DNA of 64,000 nucleotides, taken from positions 699,524 to 763,523 of the forward strand of contig OZ038324.1 in the NCBI GenBank assembly GCA_964035795.1, read 5' to 3'. Below are positions 22,301-34,436 of this stretch, piece after piece. The position numbers and the translations under genes are program-made. Each line of letters opens with the position of its first letter. The stretch's first letter is position 1. This DNA comes from Pterobdella sp. o SKG-2022. Lineage: Eukaryota; Annelida; Clitellata; Hirudinida; Piscicolidae. A model generated the notes under the pieces. The model was not told where the DNA came from. It searched no databases and saw only the letters and a list, made by a program, of their open reading frames with translations.

Positions 22301-25300
22301 GAGCTTAAAACCCCACCCCACGCTCAACAAACAACTACAGCAAAACATCACCACGACCACCCCAACTACCTCCCCACTGACCACACAATCACATCATCCC
22401 CCCTCCCTCCATCGCAATTCACCCACCTTGACTGCAGCCACATGGTCGGAGTATGTGAGGATGGGTTCTGAGGCTCTGGTGTTCCAGATGAAAAGCTTGT
22501 TGTCATTGCCTCCAGAGGCCAAGTGTTGGAAATCTGGAGACCATTTGAGGCCACACACCTGGTCCGCATTTTATACATATATTTGAGTCTAAAGAAGAGA
22601 TCTTAAATATAAAATTATATGTAACATTGAAGCACATTCCAGTCATTACAACTCCACTGAAATACCATTCATGAGTGACATACCTCTTGTTTGTGGCTGG
22701 GCAGTTTGCGGTCGACAACGGTGGAGGGGGAGCGGGTGTCCCTCAACAACACCATGCGGTCTCTGCTCCCTGAAGCCAGCAAGTCACTGTTCCACGCCAA
22801 GGCTCCTGCATTGAGATGCTGTCATCACAAGATGTCTTAATGATGCATTTCCCTAGCAACCTCACTACTATAACCTGACTAGTTATTTTAGCATTTCAAA
22901 ACTCATCCAAAAATGTTTAATGACCCCTAAGCCTCCCAAACTGACCTACTCTGGCTGAATGTCCTGTCAAAGTTGAAACTTTTTTATTGGCTGCTACATC
23001 CCATATCTGGGTGAGACCACTGTGTGTTCCCACTGCTAACAAGTTAGACTGCAATTGAAGAAAAGGATGTTAATAATAATGATGATGCTTATGATCATTG
23101 ATCCTGAAAAGAGTTTTTGAATTCCTTGAAACATTTTTTTTCGAATAATCTTTTCATTCTCTTATATGACTCCTCCCCCTTGCCAGCCACTTAAGCTCAC
23201 TGGCTTAAAGAAGAAAAAGGCAAGTTTAATTTTTTATAGGCATATAAATCTTATGGCAAGGTTCAAAGTTTAATTTTCAAAGATAAAAATAACGACATGA
23301 AAACAAAAAAATACGAATGATGAAAAGCACATTTCATCCGCCATAATAATTGAAATGATTGAATCATCTTCAAGAATTGACAAATCTTAACAAAAATTTA
23401 GACTGCATACTTCAAAAGCAAGCTAAAGTGTGCGAAAAACCTCTGTTAATATTCTACTATAAATACATAACTAGGAACCCTCGAACAATACAAAATGACT
23501 GATTTAACTATCAATTATTTTGTGGAATGAATATTATTATTAAGATTCAACTGAATTATTTTCTACATTCAAGATTTTAATCAGTCTGAGAATCAATATT
23601 AAAGAAACCAGCCCTGAATCATCGACATTATACGTCACTGCACAAAAATAATGGTTTGGAGCACCAAAAGAATAACATCATTCACCTTCTCACTCCATGA
23701 CACCGACGTGACAGAGTCCGCCTCAGATGCCAAGTCGCACAGTCGAGTGACCTGGTTTAATTAATTATGATTGGGTCATTAACCTCATCAATCCAACGAG
23801 TTACTATTCGCTATAAGATGACATGAGTTAATGGTAAGTACGGTTTTCATTATGTTCCAACGAGTTCATTATAACAGCTGTCGGTGCAAGATGCTGAATG
23901 CAGCATCTTAAAAGATTACCATTTATTTGGACTTTTTATCACCTATATTATCATGACTCACAAGCGCGCAAGATATGAGGACTATATTCACTGTGATGTC
24001 TGCTGTTGAAACAGAACAGATGTGATAACAAAAATGATGAGGTTTTGTGCTTTCAAAATTGTAGTTATAAAAAAATTATTTAATTTATTAATTAGAACAA
24101 AATTATAACTTTTGGTGAATATTCACTAAAAAAATGGTGAGTGAATGTAGAGGGACGTATGGAGGGAAAAAGAAATGGCCAAGTTACATGGGAGGTTTGA
24201 TGGATGTGAACAGCTGGAATGGTGAAACCTCAAATACTCTTCCTGTTGAAGAACCAGTAATGCCTAAAAATGATATAGAAAAAAGCTCAGCTATGAAAGT
24301 GTCAAAAAATGGGAAGACCTCGGGTCTTTAAGAAATCAGTGTTGAGATGATTGAAGCTAGTGAAAAAATTTGCTCTCAACGAAAAAGTTAGGCCCGAATA
24401 ATAGCGCTGAACTAAAACAAACGAGACGTGAGAGTTTGTGCTAAAATTAAAATATTGGAAAATTGGATGAAAGTATTAATGTTTGAAGTAAAGCTAATGG
24501 ATTTTGCAACTATCGATGAATTGGAGTTTGGGTTTAGACGAGGTATGGCATGACGTTAACTGCACCAAAGATAGCGTCTCCAAAATTGAGACTGCTTTTC
24601 TGTTATAACCTGGATAACAGTAGACTTCGGTAGCAGGTATCAACACTAATATTTTGGTATCGTTGTCATTTGGCTTGGCGAATGATCTTTCTTTATTTGA
24701 CAACGGCAAGGCAAACTACCCAAGTGTGGAAACGGCGGATCTTGAATTCGATAATTTCAAGTTGGAAGTTAATTCGGACTGGCAGTCTATAAAAATTTGT
24801 TGCAAATAAAATGATCTTTTTTGTAAATCACTCTATTGTAGTATCAATAACCTAGGCCGACTGCTGTCAACCCCAGACTGGAACATGTACAGCAGTATAA
24901 GCTAATTGGATTAATAATGGCCACAACAGACGCCTTGTTTGTTTTGAAAAAGCTTCAGAAGAAGTAGAGGTGAAAATAGTCTCAATTTGTTTCACAGACT
25001 AGAAAAAGTGTTTGATATATTTTGAAAAAGCAGAGAGATGATGACAGCAATATGCATAGTGAATCTATAAAATTATGGATAGGTTGGGTTTAAAAGCATT
25101 GGTTGAACGTTGGTCATGTTATAAAAAGTATGAAAAGAGTATATGATATTGGGTTTGAAAATGAATGGCTTTGAGAACAAGTTTCAAGTTCACATGGAGT
25201 AGCGCCCTGTGGAACCAATCAATTGTGCAACCGAAATCCCAGATAGGGGCGATCAAATGATAGACATATTTTTTTAAAGAACAAAAGTAGGCCGAAGGTT

Positions 25301-28300
25301 AAGTTGAAAAGCAAAATTCTATCAAAACTTCTTTAGGTTGACTGAAGAAAATGGTGCTTTAACGAGCAAGAAATAGAAATTAGGAATATATAAAACTGCA
25401 GTGAAAATATTTTTTAAATTGATCAAATATGGCCTCATATTGGGTATATTGGGGCTAAACAGGATTTAAAACTTGCTTCCTATCAATCTAGAAAATCCTT
25501 TAAAACAAAAACTATATAAACTGTTTCGAATTTTCAAATGCCCTCTGGACGGCCTCTGATCACTGTGTCACACACACATTAACCTTGACACCAGGCTTCA
25601 GCGTTGTGGTTATTTTGACAGCTTTTGCATAAATGATGTTTATTGTGGCACTTTTGAAATATGAGAGTGACTTTGAAACTGCTGTCTTTGAGGCATAACC
25701 ATGATTTAGATGTGTTATTTATAGCTTCAAGTTTTAATGAGAGTTCAAATAATTTATTTAAATTTCTTGAATCTTGAATGTTTGTTTAAACTGAACTCCC
25801 AGTGCATTATACATCAAATTCAAATTGATTTCAACATTCCAAACGAATGTTAGATTAAATAAATACTCAATTCCACTTTAAACTATTGTGTAATTTCACC
25901 TTTGTACAGCTAACATTAATCTCGGGTGCAAACAATCTACGGAACAATGCCACGACCTGTTGCGTAACCACAAAGGCATTTGAAGTTCAGACTGGTGCTA
26001 CAAATCAAGACTATGACTGATGCGTGATGACCTCATTAGAATGGTTTCAACAAGTGGATTGGTGGGTAGGTCAACATTGGAGTTGAAAATAAGTGGGTCA
26101 ACAGGAGTTGAACAAATCGAGCAAATGGTTAGGAGTTCAATCAATAACATTTCTCATTTATATTTCATGAGATAAACTTTGAAACTGAAAACAAAGTTGA
26201 ATTAATTATTTCCTTAGAGACTATTTGAGTGAAATAATATAACACACACACACATACACAACCTGACTAGTACAAGCACTCCAGAGATAGACACATGATC
26301 CCAGCCCGACAGAGAGGGTGTTCTGGACACTCCAGTCAACCAGGTTCAAATAAAAGTCATCTTGCAGCTCTGGGGCGTCCAACACCTTGGGGACAGCCAG
26401 TTCAAAATAACATGAGTATGAATTAAATGATGGATGATACTAATAAAAACGACGTCATTGGACTTGCACGAAGCTTTTGGAATGCTTAAATGATGGGACA
26501 TGAATAAGAGTTGCTTATTTTGGCACTATTAATTTTATTGTTATTATTATTATTAACAGCGGCACCTGAGTTGGTCTTGAGGGAAGATTGGTGCAGTTTT
26601 GAGCAATAATATTTGCTTGTAAGTTTGTCTTATAAATGGGTTCATGCATGAGTGTGTGTGTTTATGTGAGAATGTGTGTGTATGTGACATACCTTGAATG
26701 GAATCCTGGAGATCTTGCGCAGCGCCTGCAGATGGTGAATTATATGCTTATACATCATTCATCTGTCTTTCTAGATGTCTATAAAACTGCCAACTGAATA
26801 CACTACCAATGGCTGATAAACGGAGTGTGGTGAAACCTGCATAGGACTGATAGCTATGCAGACGTGGACCACAGAACAAATATGCACAGCTCCTGTTTAA
26901 AATCGGTTGCTGGAATTTTGAATCCTGGACAATCCAACAAAATTCAACAAAAAACCGTCATGAAAAGAATTACATTGTGCGATGGCCAGATTGTGGTGTG
27001 TTGAAGGTTGCAAATGATACTGTGTTCTACTCAAAAAATGTAAAATAAAACAAAAGTTTTAGCCAAAGAATGGTTGCCTCACACTGCCTGGAGAGACAAA
27101 ATTTGAAACTTCGAAGACTTGGTGACAGAATATTTAACGACCAAACAATTCAAGCACGAGGATATTTCAGAAAAAAGGAATGAAGCACCTCGGAGAAGTC
27201 AAGCAGTTTATGGCTTTTGAGTGTTTGCATAAACTCCTGTGCTAGCAACTATGCACCTTGCATAGTACATCAGACCTTTTATGCATCTCTTAACCACAGT
27301 TATATTCTGAAAAACATCAAAAGTAGATGTATATAAAATTTTAAGAAACGTTTTGTGAATGTGACTGTCCTCAGCAGTTTTTCAGTATAAATACGCTTGG
27401 TAGAAGCAAGCTTATGGAGCGTGATGGTGGTAGTGAAGTTATGGTTCGGTAAAGATTGACACGTGTATTGTTTGTATGTGTACTAGACTGAACTGTGGGC
27501 AGTCTAAGACTTTTGAGAAGTTGGTTCATGCGTTCCGAGAGAAACAGGCCTACATGTGGTCGGGATGTGTCCTCGCAAAAGACCAAATCTGTTTCACTAC
27601 CCCTCGTCTTCAACAAAAAAAGGACCTCAAATCAGGCCATCTTTTTTATGGTTTGTCCCCACCAAGACGGTTTCAGAGCTGCACACTCCACCACCACAGC
27701 TCTACACCAAATCAACAACATCATACTCACAAGCTTCAACAAAAAAATAACTCCCTCATAGAACAATACTGACCGCTCTCGACATGACCAAAGCGTTCAA
27801 CGCGGTCAACATCCACCAACTCATCTATAAAATACACAACAGCTACTTTTGATCACAAACTAAACTTCTCTACCCGCACAAACAGCACTATCACAAAAAC
27901 TCAAAAATCATTCAACCTCATGAAACTCCTCACATCAACACGTTGGTGCAAAAGCAAGGAAACACTCATCACCACATACAAAACATGAATTCTTCCCATC
28001 ATTAAATACGCCAAACCATTTGGTCACCCATCACCTCATCCACCTCTCAACAAACTCCAAAAAATTCAAAACGCAGCCTTGAGAACAATCACGGGCTGTA
28101 CACAAGGCACCAACACTCAAAACCTTTACTCAGAAACCAAAATTCTTCCACTCCAAACTTCACGCATCACAACTCATACAAAAAGCCTCCCACCTCACTC
28201 ATCCCCTACAGCCACTCACCACACAAGAAGCCCACCCCGGATACGAAAAACAATCCACATTCAACAACAACATCAACTACACCCTAAACATACCCCCCTC

Positions 28301-31300
28301 CCAGAACACCTCTCACACACAAATAAAAAACAATACACACAAAAATAGTTCATGACTACATATCATCCACTCACAACAAAATTTTCAGCAAGCAGCCCCC
28401 ACTCATTCATGAATCTGAAACCACCCTAGACCACCACACTCGTCGCACTCTCGCCCAACTCAGATCAAACAAATCACCCTTCATCCTCTCATACCTCAAC
28501 AAAATCTCACCTTCATCTCATCCTTCACCTTTATGCCCACTCTGCTATACACACCCTCATGGCACCCCTCCCCTCTTCACCTGCCGCAAAATACGTACCA
28601 CACTGGGACCCGAGAGTCTGTGGACCGACCCCGTGAGAGCGGCTGAGCTCTTGGACAACTGAATGGTCTTGATGGGAACATGAAGAGCACCTAACCAGGA
28701 CTAGGGTGCTCGGAGTGAAAAAAAAATAAAAAATTTGGTTCATGCGAATTGTACCAGGGGAGAGAGTTTCTTGCAGAAAGAATGGAATTTTGGAGTATGG
28801 TTTGCATGGGAGGAATAATTGAAGAATGTAATAATGTTTCAAATGCTTGTCTGAGTGAGTTGGAAAAAGTGGATAATTTGTGTTAGCTAGATGAGAATAT
28901 GAATGGTGGAAGAGAAAGTGAGCTAGCTGATACACTCAAGGTAGGTCTAGGATGGAAGGCATTCAACAGTATGTCTTCTATGTAACCTGGTAAAGAACAC
29001 ACATAAAATATTAAGTGTATAAAGGACAAACTTATAGAGCATGTGTGAAGCTTGTCATGATATATGGCTTACAAAACTTGGGTGGTAAGATCCGTTGGCA
29101 ACAGTGTATTGAGAAAAGCAGAAAGACAGATGTTTATAATCTTATATAATGCGTGCACATCAAGTGTAGTGAATGGATAAGTTAATGTTATAGAGAATTC
29201 AGTGACCTTCTGGAAAGATGCTGACGAAGTTGAAATCATGGAATATACTTATTATCAATTCTATCATCAATGCCAATTATACATTCTGTAAAGATGGGGT
29301 GCATCATAAAGTTGGATGCATGCACCCCCATGAAACCTCCTACATCACCATCACAATTATATGCACTTATATTTCATCACTATGTTGCATCAGTATTTTA
29401 TCTATATTATCAGGTTATTATTATTATACTGTTATGATTATTATTATTATTATTTCTGTTATTATAATTATTATTAACCTTCCTAGGAGACCTGAGCAGC
29501 CGTTGGCTCTTGAGGCCGATGGGCGATAATGAGTAAGGAGATGAGTCATCAATGGATGAGGGGTAATATACTGTTCTGAACTGTCAAATGATTGCGGGCT
29601 TGTGTAAGTGGCTTTTTGTGAGGTTGTTTTTTAATTTATTTATTATTTCAATAATTTTATTTTTGAAAAAGTGTTACATGTCCTCTCTTGAAATACATGC
29701 CATTAAATCATTCACAATTATTTGATGATTGATGCATGGTGCTTGTGATGCAGATGCTGTACCATTGTACCACACTTATGTTAGTAGTATGAAACACGAC
29801 GTTATAAACCAAATAATTTGAATGGCTTGTGTGTACAAACGCATCATTTTCAAGTGCTTCTTATATAATTCGTGCACATCAATTAATGCTAATAAGAATT
29901 GACATTATATAACAAGATCATCATCATTTTTCAAAAAACCATTGAAAGGTAAGCCAAGAAAGAATGTGATGAAACATTCATTTGAGGAACTCATACATTT
30001 ATTGAAAATTAGACTGATTTTCGGCAGGTATGGCCTTACCACAAAACATGAGAAGAAACATGGAAGTCAACAAATCTTCTTGCTCAATGAGACCAGCATT
30101 GGTAATCGAAAAGCTTTTAAGTTATGAGCCATTGTATTTATCACGTCAATTTGTCAACGTCATAATTATCACCATAATTGTTTTTGTGGAATATTCTTTA
30201 GAGAAACTACAAGTTTAAAAAATTGAAATAAGCTTGTATGCATCTAAGTTGACCATCAGTCGCCCCAAACTAGGGCTTGTGTATTTCAGGCCATATAGCT
30301 CAGCTGGTAGAGCATTTGAATAATTATCAAGTTGCCGGGTTCGATCCCGCGTGGGCCAAAAATTAGCACCTGTTCCACAGCGTGTTTTCGCTACATTAAA
30401 TTTGTAGAAAGCGCTTCATAAATACCACATTACATTACATTTGTGAAGCGCAAATAGGTGTTCTAAAGAACAAGTGTCAAAATTGGAACAGAAATGATCT
30501 TCCTGTGTGCAGAACGAGATTTGAAAATAAAGATAATTGTTTACAAAAAAACTAGCTCAAATACATTTATTGAAAACAAAAGCTATGACTACGTCAAGTT
30601 TAGTCATATCATGAAAAATTTCATGGAGAAGCTAAATTTATCAAAATTATAGTTTTTGTTTCTAATAAATTTATTTAAACTCTTCAAGTTTGAAGGTTTG
30701 TTAAAAAGAACCTCAAGCTTGCATTATAACATGCATTCAACTTGGTTGAGACCTTTGGCACCAACCAAGGTGGAGTCCTTAATGGTGAACTATTTCAAGA
30801 AATCAACCAGTAACTCATTTTTGTTACCTCCATGTTCCGCCGTGTAGGTTAGGAACGTATCCCACCTTTATCATCAGACTGTTAGTGTTGATTCTAGGAT
30901 GTTTTCTTAGCATATAAAAACTTGTCCTAGGAACCTAGTTTGAGGTGAGCAGACTGATAAAACAGTCTTCCTAAATATATCTTGAAACAAGAGGAAGTTA
31001 GTAGCCCCGAGGATTACAAGAAGACAAGAAAAGGTCGTTTAGATTTGTACCCTGAAAGGCTAACAGCTCCACCAACTGGCAGGCCTAAATGTTAGGGCGT
31101 AGATGCTTTTTAACGTCATGCCCGGGACAGGTGCCTTTTAACGTCATGCCCGGGACAGGTGCCTTTTAACGTTATGCCCGGGACAGGTGCCTTTTAACGT
31201 TATGCCCAGGAGCAATGAGTGACTCATTTTCATCATAACAGCCTTTTTACTCTGGCACATTGGTGGCTTATCAATTGAGGTGATTGGTGGGTTGTTGGGG

Positions 31301-33503
31301 TATGCCATTTGAAAACATGAACTCATATTTACATACACATTTAGAGGTAGAAAACAAAAAAATTTATAAAAAGCTGATGATGTAAGATGTTGGTAGCTTC
31401 GTGATGGTATGTTTCAATGTAAAAACCTGTGCTTACCCCTTACAATTATACCCTTGAAGTATTGAGCATTATAAATGCGTTCAAATGAAAGGGAATATCA
31501 CACACACACAAATCTTGTGGCAACAATAAAGACTATTAATCACCAGCGAAAAATGTTCAAATTGCTTTTTAAGTATTTATTGTCAAAGTTCTATTCAATT
31601 GTTGCCTTAAATAGGTATTGACTTTGACACAACAATTAAGCATTGCAAAGCAATCCCAATAAATCAATGAGATTGTGGTTTTTAATATCAGCCATTTAAT
31701 TTAACAAAATGTTATAAGCTGCCAGTCCAAGCTAACATCAAACTCAATATTATCAAATTCAAGATGTCATTCCAACACTTGAGCAGTTTGCCTTGTCATC
31801 CGTCAAGCCAAATGACAAAGATACTAGAATATCAGTTTGTCAACTGCTACCAGAGTCTACTGTTATCCAGGTTATAACACAAAGGCAGCCTTTAACCACA
31901 GGCGCTAATTTGGATGCAGTTGACGTCGATGCTCAGGGCAATATATATTGGTATACATATTTGAGATAAGTCTTTTGAAATTTCAGTTAAAATAAATCAA
32001 CTTTTAAACTAATGTAATTAAAAAAAAATTCTAATGGTTCTATTGATGCGTCAATTTCTAACCGTAAACGTCATGGCTGGGCAGCTTTGGGAGCTTACAA
32101 ATAAATTCTCTCATGCAAGCTTCTTCCAGAAAAACTATGTGGAAGAGTCTATATCGAGGTACCATGTTATATGCTTCAGAAACTTGGGTAACGACTGAAG
32201 GAACAACTCAACGTTTTGCAAACCAAGAATCACACATGCTGCATAGAGTCACTGGACTACCCAGAGAGGAAGCACTGAAGGCTCTCCACGTCCAACCCCT
32301 TCCACTATGACTCAGAAAGTTCAAATTTCACTGGCATGGACACGTGGAAAGAATGGAACCATGCCAGTGGCCTAAACTGGCACAAGATCTTAACGTCGAA
32401 GGTATACGAGGTAAAGGAAGACTAAAGATGACCTGGCAGCAAACAATTGATAAGGATCTGAGAGAAACTGGCTTGCGGAGGGTGCAGGCTCTTGACAGAA
32501 AAGGTTGAAGTGAAAAGTCTGATTGTCCAACTGATTGTCTAGGACACAAGGACTTTAAATGAAAATCATCATCATCATTGAACTTGAATCATTAAAAGTT
32601 GAAAAGCGTTATGACAATTGTGTAAGGTGGGTGTATAAGAAGAATCCAATCTTTTACAGATGTTTATAAAAATTCTGCAAAAAGTTTAAAAATGATTTTT
32701 AGCTCAAATTTTTAAATTTTTTATTGTGTAAGACTCAAAAAGGATTAAAGATGAGGATGATGTAATAGTGAAAATATTATATGAAGCATGATATCCCTTC
32801 AAAATGTAATAATAAAATTCTAAAAATAATTTACTCAAATGAAAAAAAAATTTTGAATTTAAGTTAAATTAAATTATTAAATATCAAAATTGACTGAAAA
32901 ATAATGACCTGAAAAAGATTTTTTGAGTCCTTGGGAGCAAGGGCTGTTCGTTGAGGGTTTTCTGATGGCACAGGATCTTTAAGGTCCTCAATTCCTGCCC
33001 CCAATAACTCATTTTTGAGAAGACAAGCATAAGCTAAACTGTCTTTATTGTTTTCAGGGGGTGTTTTCAAAGTTGTCGATGAGTTGGTACCAGTGGTGCA
33101 TGGGCTGTGACTAACTGACTGTGATTTTGGATCCTGGTTTGGATTCAATATTATACTACTGAGGTTTCAGTTTTAGTATTATTTTATCAGTATGTATTCA
33201 AATGAAAAATGAACACTTACTGGTTTTATGTCAAAATTAATGTTCCAAACAGCTTTGCTTCTTGTGGGAATGAACCGGTCACTACAAACTTCTTGCAGAT
33301 TTGCTTTATTATTCTGAAATCATAATAGTAATTGAGAGTAAGTTGAACAATCCTCTAAACAACCTACTTTGAAAACTTAAACAAATTCAAGAAATTTTTC
33401 CTAAATGAACAAACATTTAAAGATAATTTATAAAACTTACAATGGGTCTATTTGGCTGCCTGTTTTGCACATTCAACAATCTTTGTTCATAAGAAGGATC
33501 CAT
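16379..33503 (-). CDS. FZR1: Fizzy-related protein / CDH1 (FZR1 orthologue), APC/C activator, 15 exons
   Basis: CDH1 recruits substrates to the anaphase-promoting complex in late mitosis and G1. Exons: 33503-33441, 33313-33221, 33133-32909, 29580-29479, 26725-26693, 26385-26263, 23751-23686, 23048-22946, 22805-22684, 22558-22427, 22132-22042, 20359-20286, 20057-19953, 16675-16583, 16420-16379. All phases join and 1,467 nt give 488 aa (human about 493-496). The C-box reads DRFIPTR at residues 33-39. [12 protein letters not shown] follows, then SPYSLSPI and LLRSPRK in exon 4. The seven-blade WD40 domain starts near [12 protein letters not shown] (about 173). The protein ends LNLFTKIR, with the Ile-Arg tail that binds APC/C. 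The exon 3 acceptor has alternatives. Introns carry at least six retroelement fragments. Start is [10 protein letters not shown], as in the family. Confidence 0.96.
16795..16885. repeat. Imperfect (GAT)n / ATGAATGCAGATG repeat
   Basis: Units such as gatgatgatgacatgaatg are repeated with small changes. The same unit recurs in each of the three RNase H tandem copies downstream, suggesting a common origin. Confidence 0.8.
16925..19180 (-). mobile_element. Retrotransposon RNase H and C-terminal region, tandemly triplicated with a microsatellite
   Basis: On the minus strand, about 17340-16925 encodes a C-terminal region with a CRKC...H...C knuckle ([13 protein letters not shown]). Upstream lie three tandem copies, about 19180-18593, 18592-17961 and 17960-17347 (632-bp spacing between copies 2 and 3, 614 bp between 1 and 2). 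Each encodes an RNase H fragment, with [14 protein letters not shown] and, in the two more complete copies, [17 protein letters not shown], plus a long ATG/GAT-type repeat. Copy 1 has lost part of the TWCPGH block. No RT domain is nearby. It is in the FZR1 intron between exons 13 and 14, same strand as FZR1. Confidence 0.85.
20440..20760 (+). mobile_element. Non-LTR retrotransposon C-terminal fragment
   Basis: The plus strand reads [21 protein letters not shown] and continues [14 protein letters not shown], the usual tail after the RT domain in RTE-like elements. The piece stops at a foldback element (20796-21451). A related zinc-finger end resumes beyond it. Antisense in FZR1. Confidence 0.7.
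20796..21451. mobile_element. Foldback (inverted-repeat) element, MITE-like
   Basis: The left arm at about 20796-20880 (aaactttgaaaacatcaatt...) is the reverse complement of the right arm at about 21350-21420. An inner inverted repeat pairs about 21184-21229 with 21298-21346 across a 70-bp loop. The left arms are separated by about 300 bp that the right side lacks. No transposase frame is visible. A related copy occurs at 59998-60122, with decayed ones near 29975 and 30555. Confidence 0.75.
21430..21740 (+). mobile_element. Retrotransposon end with C2HC finger
   Basis: A plus-strand frame near 21660-21735 reads [19 protein letters not shown] and then a stop. This finger matches [20 protein letters not shown] at 40.7 kb, so it is probably the conserved C-terminus of one retrotransposon family. 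It follows the foldback element that splits it from the fragment at 20440. Confidence 0.55.
24130..25450 (+). mobile_element. Decayed RTE-like non-LTR retrotransposon (RT N-terminal part)
   Basis: The start reads [20 protein letters not shown], followed by [20 protein letters not shown] and [11 protein letters not shown], the segment just before RT motif 1 in RTE-type elements. Further on, [17 protein letters not shown] and EKVFDIF-like pieces resemble the RT AFDRV region. Many stops are present. An unrelated repeat (24540-24795) interrupts it. Antisense in the FZR1 intron between exons 6 and 7. Confidence 0.6.
24540..24795 (-). repeat. Dispersed repeat of unknown class, copy 1
   Basis: Read on the minus strand, this matches 31720-31945 on the plus strand over about 200 bp, sharing aagccaaatgaca, tctactgttatccaggttat and gcagtt-acgtc. 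It is inserted within the retrotransposon fossil at 24130-25450. Confidence 0.65.
27480..28725 (+). mobile_element. Decayed non-LTR retrotransposon (RT and C-terminal region)
   Basis: The plus strand has an RT block ([18 protein letters not shown], then a [17 protein letters not shown] catalytic region) near 27670-27830. The C-terminal region near 28050 reads [21 protein letters not shown] late [15 protein letters not shown], then [17 protein letters not shown], is the finger-like end. Stops and deletions remove the YADD region. Antisense in FZR1 intron 4. Confidence 0.75.
28730..29200 (+). mobile_element. Second RTE-like retrotransposon fragment
   Basis: Across frames it reads [29 protein letters not shown] followed by [13 protein letters not shown]. 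This matches the post-RT stretch (F-C-YLG....AD...R, then Y-ACV-SVM-YG-ETW) of the RTE-like family seen at 24130, but from a later part of the protein. Separate from the element ending at 28725. Confidence 0.6.
29975..30050. repeat. Decayed foldback-element arm
   Basis: Resembles the foldback arm (tttgaggaactcatacatttatt, then cttaccacaaaacat) with many substitutions. Lies in FZR1 intron 3. Confidence 0.45.
30289..30445 (+). mobile_element. tRNA-derived SINE, best copy
   Basis: The head carries an A box TAGCTCAGCTGG and B box GGTTCGATCCC in a tRNA-like fold (GGCC...GGCC acceptor). The body follows (agcacctgttccacagcg, tgttttcgctacatt), and the element ends in attacattacattt. In FZR1 intron 3. 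Confidence 0.9.
30555..30615. repeat. Second decayed foldback-element arm
   Basis: Matches the foldback arm in the order acatttatt, aaaagctat, gtcatatcatgaaaa. Lies in FZR1 intron 3, about 100 bp past the SINE. Confidence 0.4.
31107..31212. repeat. 28-bp minisatellite, about 4 units
   Basis: Units of ttttaacgtcatgcccggga plus caggtgcc, spaced exactly 28 bp (aacgt at 31112, 31140, 31168, 31196). The last two units have aacgtt instead of aacgtc. Confidence 0.92.
31720..31945 (+). repeat. Dispersed repeat of unknown class, copy 2
   Basis: Homologous to the minus strand of 24540-24795. Near 31890-31960 one frame reads [16 protein letters not shown], resembling an LDL-receptor class B (YWTD) unit. 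The frame is short and has no splice sites that I can support. Confidence 0.55.
32045..32570 (+). mobile_element. Non-LTR retrotransposon C-terminal tail with (ATC)n end
   Basis: The plus strand reads [20 protein letters not shown], then [17 protein letters not shown] and [20 protein letters not shown]. It ends in atcatcatcatc near 32565, the typical 3' tail. One in-frame stop separates the blocks. Antisense in FZR1 intron 3. Confidence 0.78.
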
Positions 33504-34436
33504 TTTTGTGATTTCTCTTTGAAAAGATGACAATGCATTTAAATAACTATGTTATATATTATGAGTTTAAAATTTTTCTGAAATGTCTTAGTAATTTCCA
33601 ATTTTTTTATATTTATATTTATATTATTGAGTAGTTTGTTGTTAAAACGTCATATTTTAAAATTAGTTTGTATTTTACTTTGTAGATATATCCGATGCAG
33701 ATTTATTTTGATGATATACAAGAAATATGAATTAATCCGTAAAAATATTACTTAGGTATCCGAAAGAAGTTTTTCCAAGTAAATACAAAAATTCAGTAAA
33801 TAAAAACTAAAAATCAAATATTAAACGCCATTAAATGAACTTTGATTAATATATATGACAAAAAAAGCTGTATCTAGGCTTGCCCGAGCATCATTTTTAA
33901 AAACTCGGACATGTTGAAACGATTTTTTTTAAACTGTATGAATGAATACAAAGTATTTTTATAAAGATTTATATCTTTTGAAACTAAATTAAAAAAACCA
34001 TATTTATTTTCAAAATCAAAACCAAATTGCAAGTTTTAATAAAAAATTCATAACACACTTAAGGGCAAAATATATTTTAGTGAAAATAATCTTATATAGT
34101 ATAAACAAAATAATTAAATTTAAATTAATAGGTATAATAAAATTTCAAAAAGTATTTAGACGGCCTAGATTCCATTAAAAAAAGATACTTCTATTTTATA
34201 TATGATAAATAATTATTGTATTAAATTTAAAATTTACATTAATTTATGAGTTTTAATGATAATTTTATTTTCGTCAGTTTGTTTTTAAATAAAAATAAAA
34301 CATCGATTGTAAAAATTAGATTCCAAACAATAACTATCTAAAATTTAACTGAAAAATACTTTTTGGAGAAAAGAATAATACGGTAATTTTATAAAAGATG
34401 TTTTATTTGGAAATGATAAAAAAGTGATTGAAAGCA
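33504..34436. promoter_or_regulatory. Divergent spacer between FZR1 and the 34437 gene
   Basis: 933 bp of AT-rich DNA between two outward-facing start codons. No repeat, TATA box at a convincing place or other gene is seen. The promoter role is inferred from layout. Confidence 0.45.

Noticed and set aside
27371..28935. Minus-strand frames between 27.4 and 28.9 kb
   Set aside because: Opposite strand of the retrotransposon at 27480-28725, with no family match.
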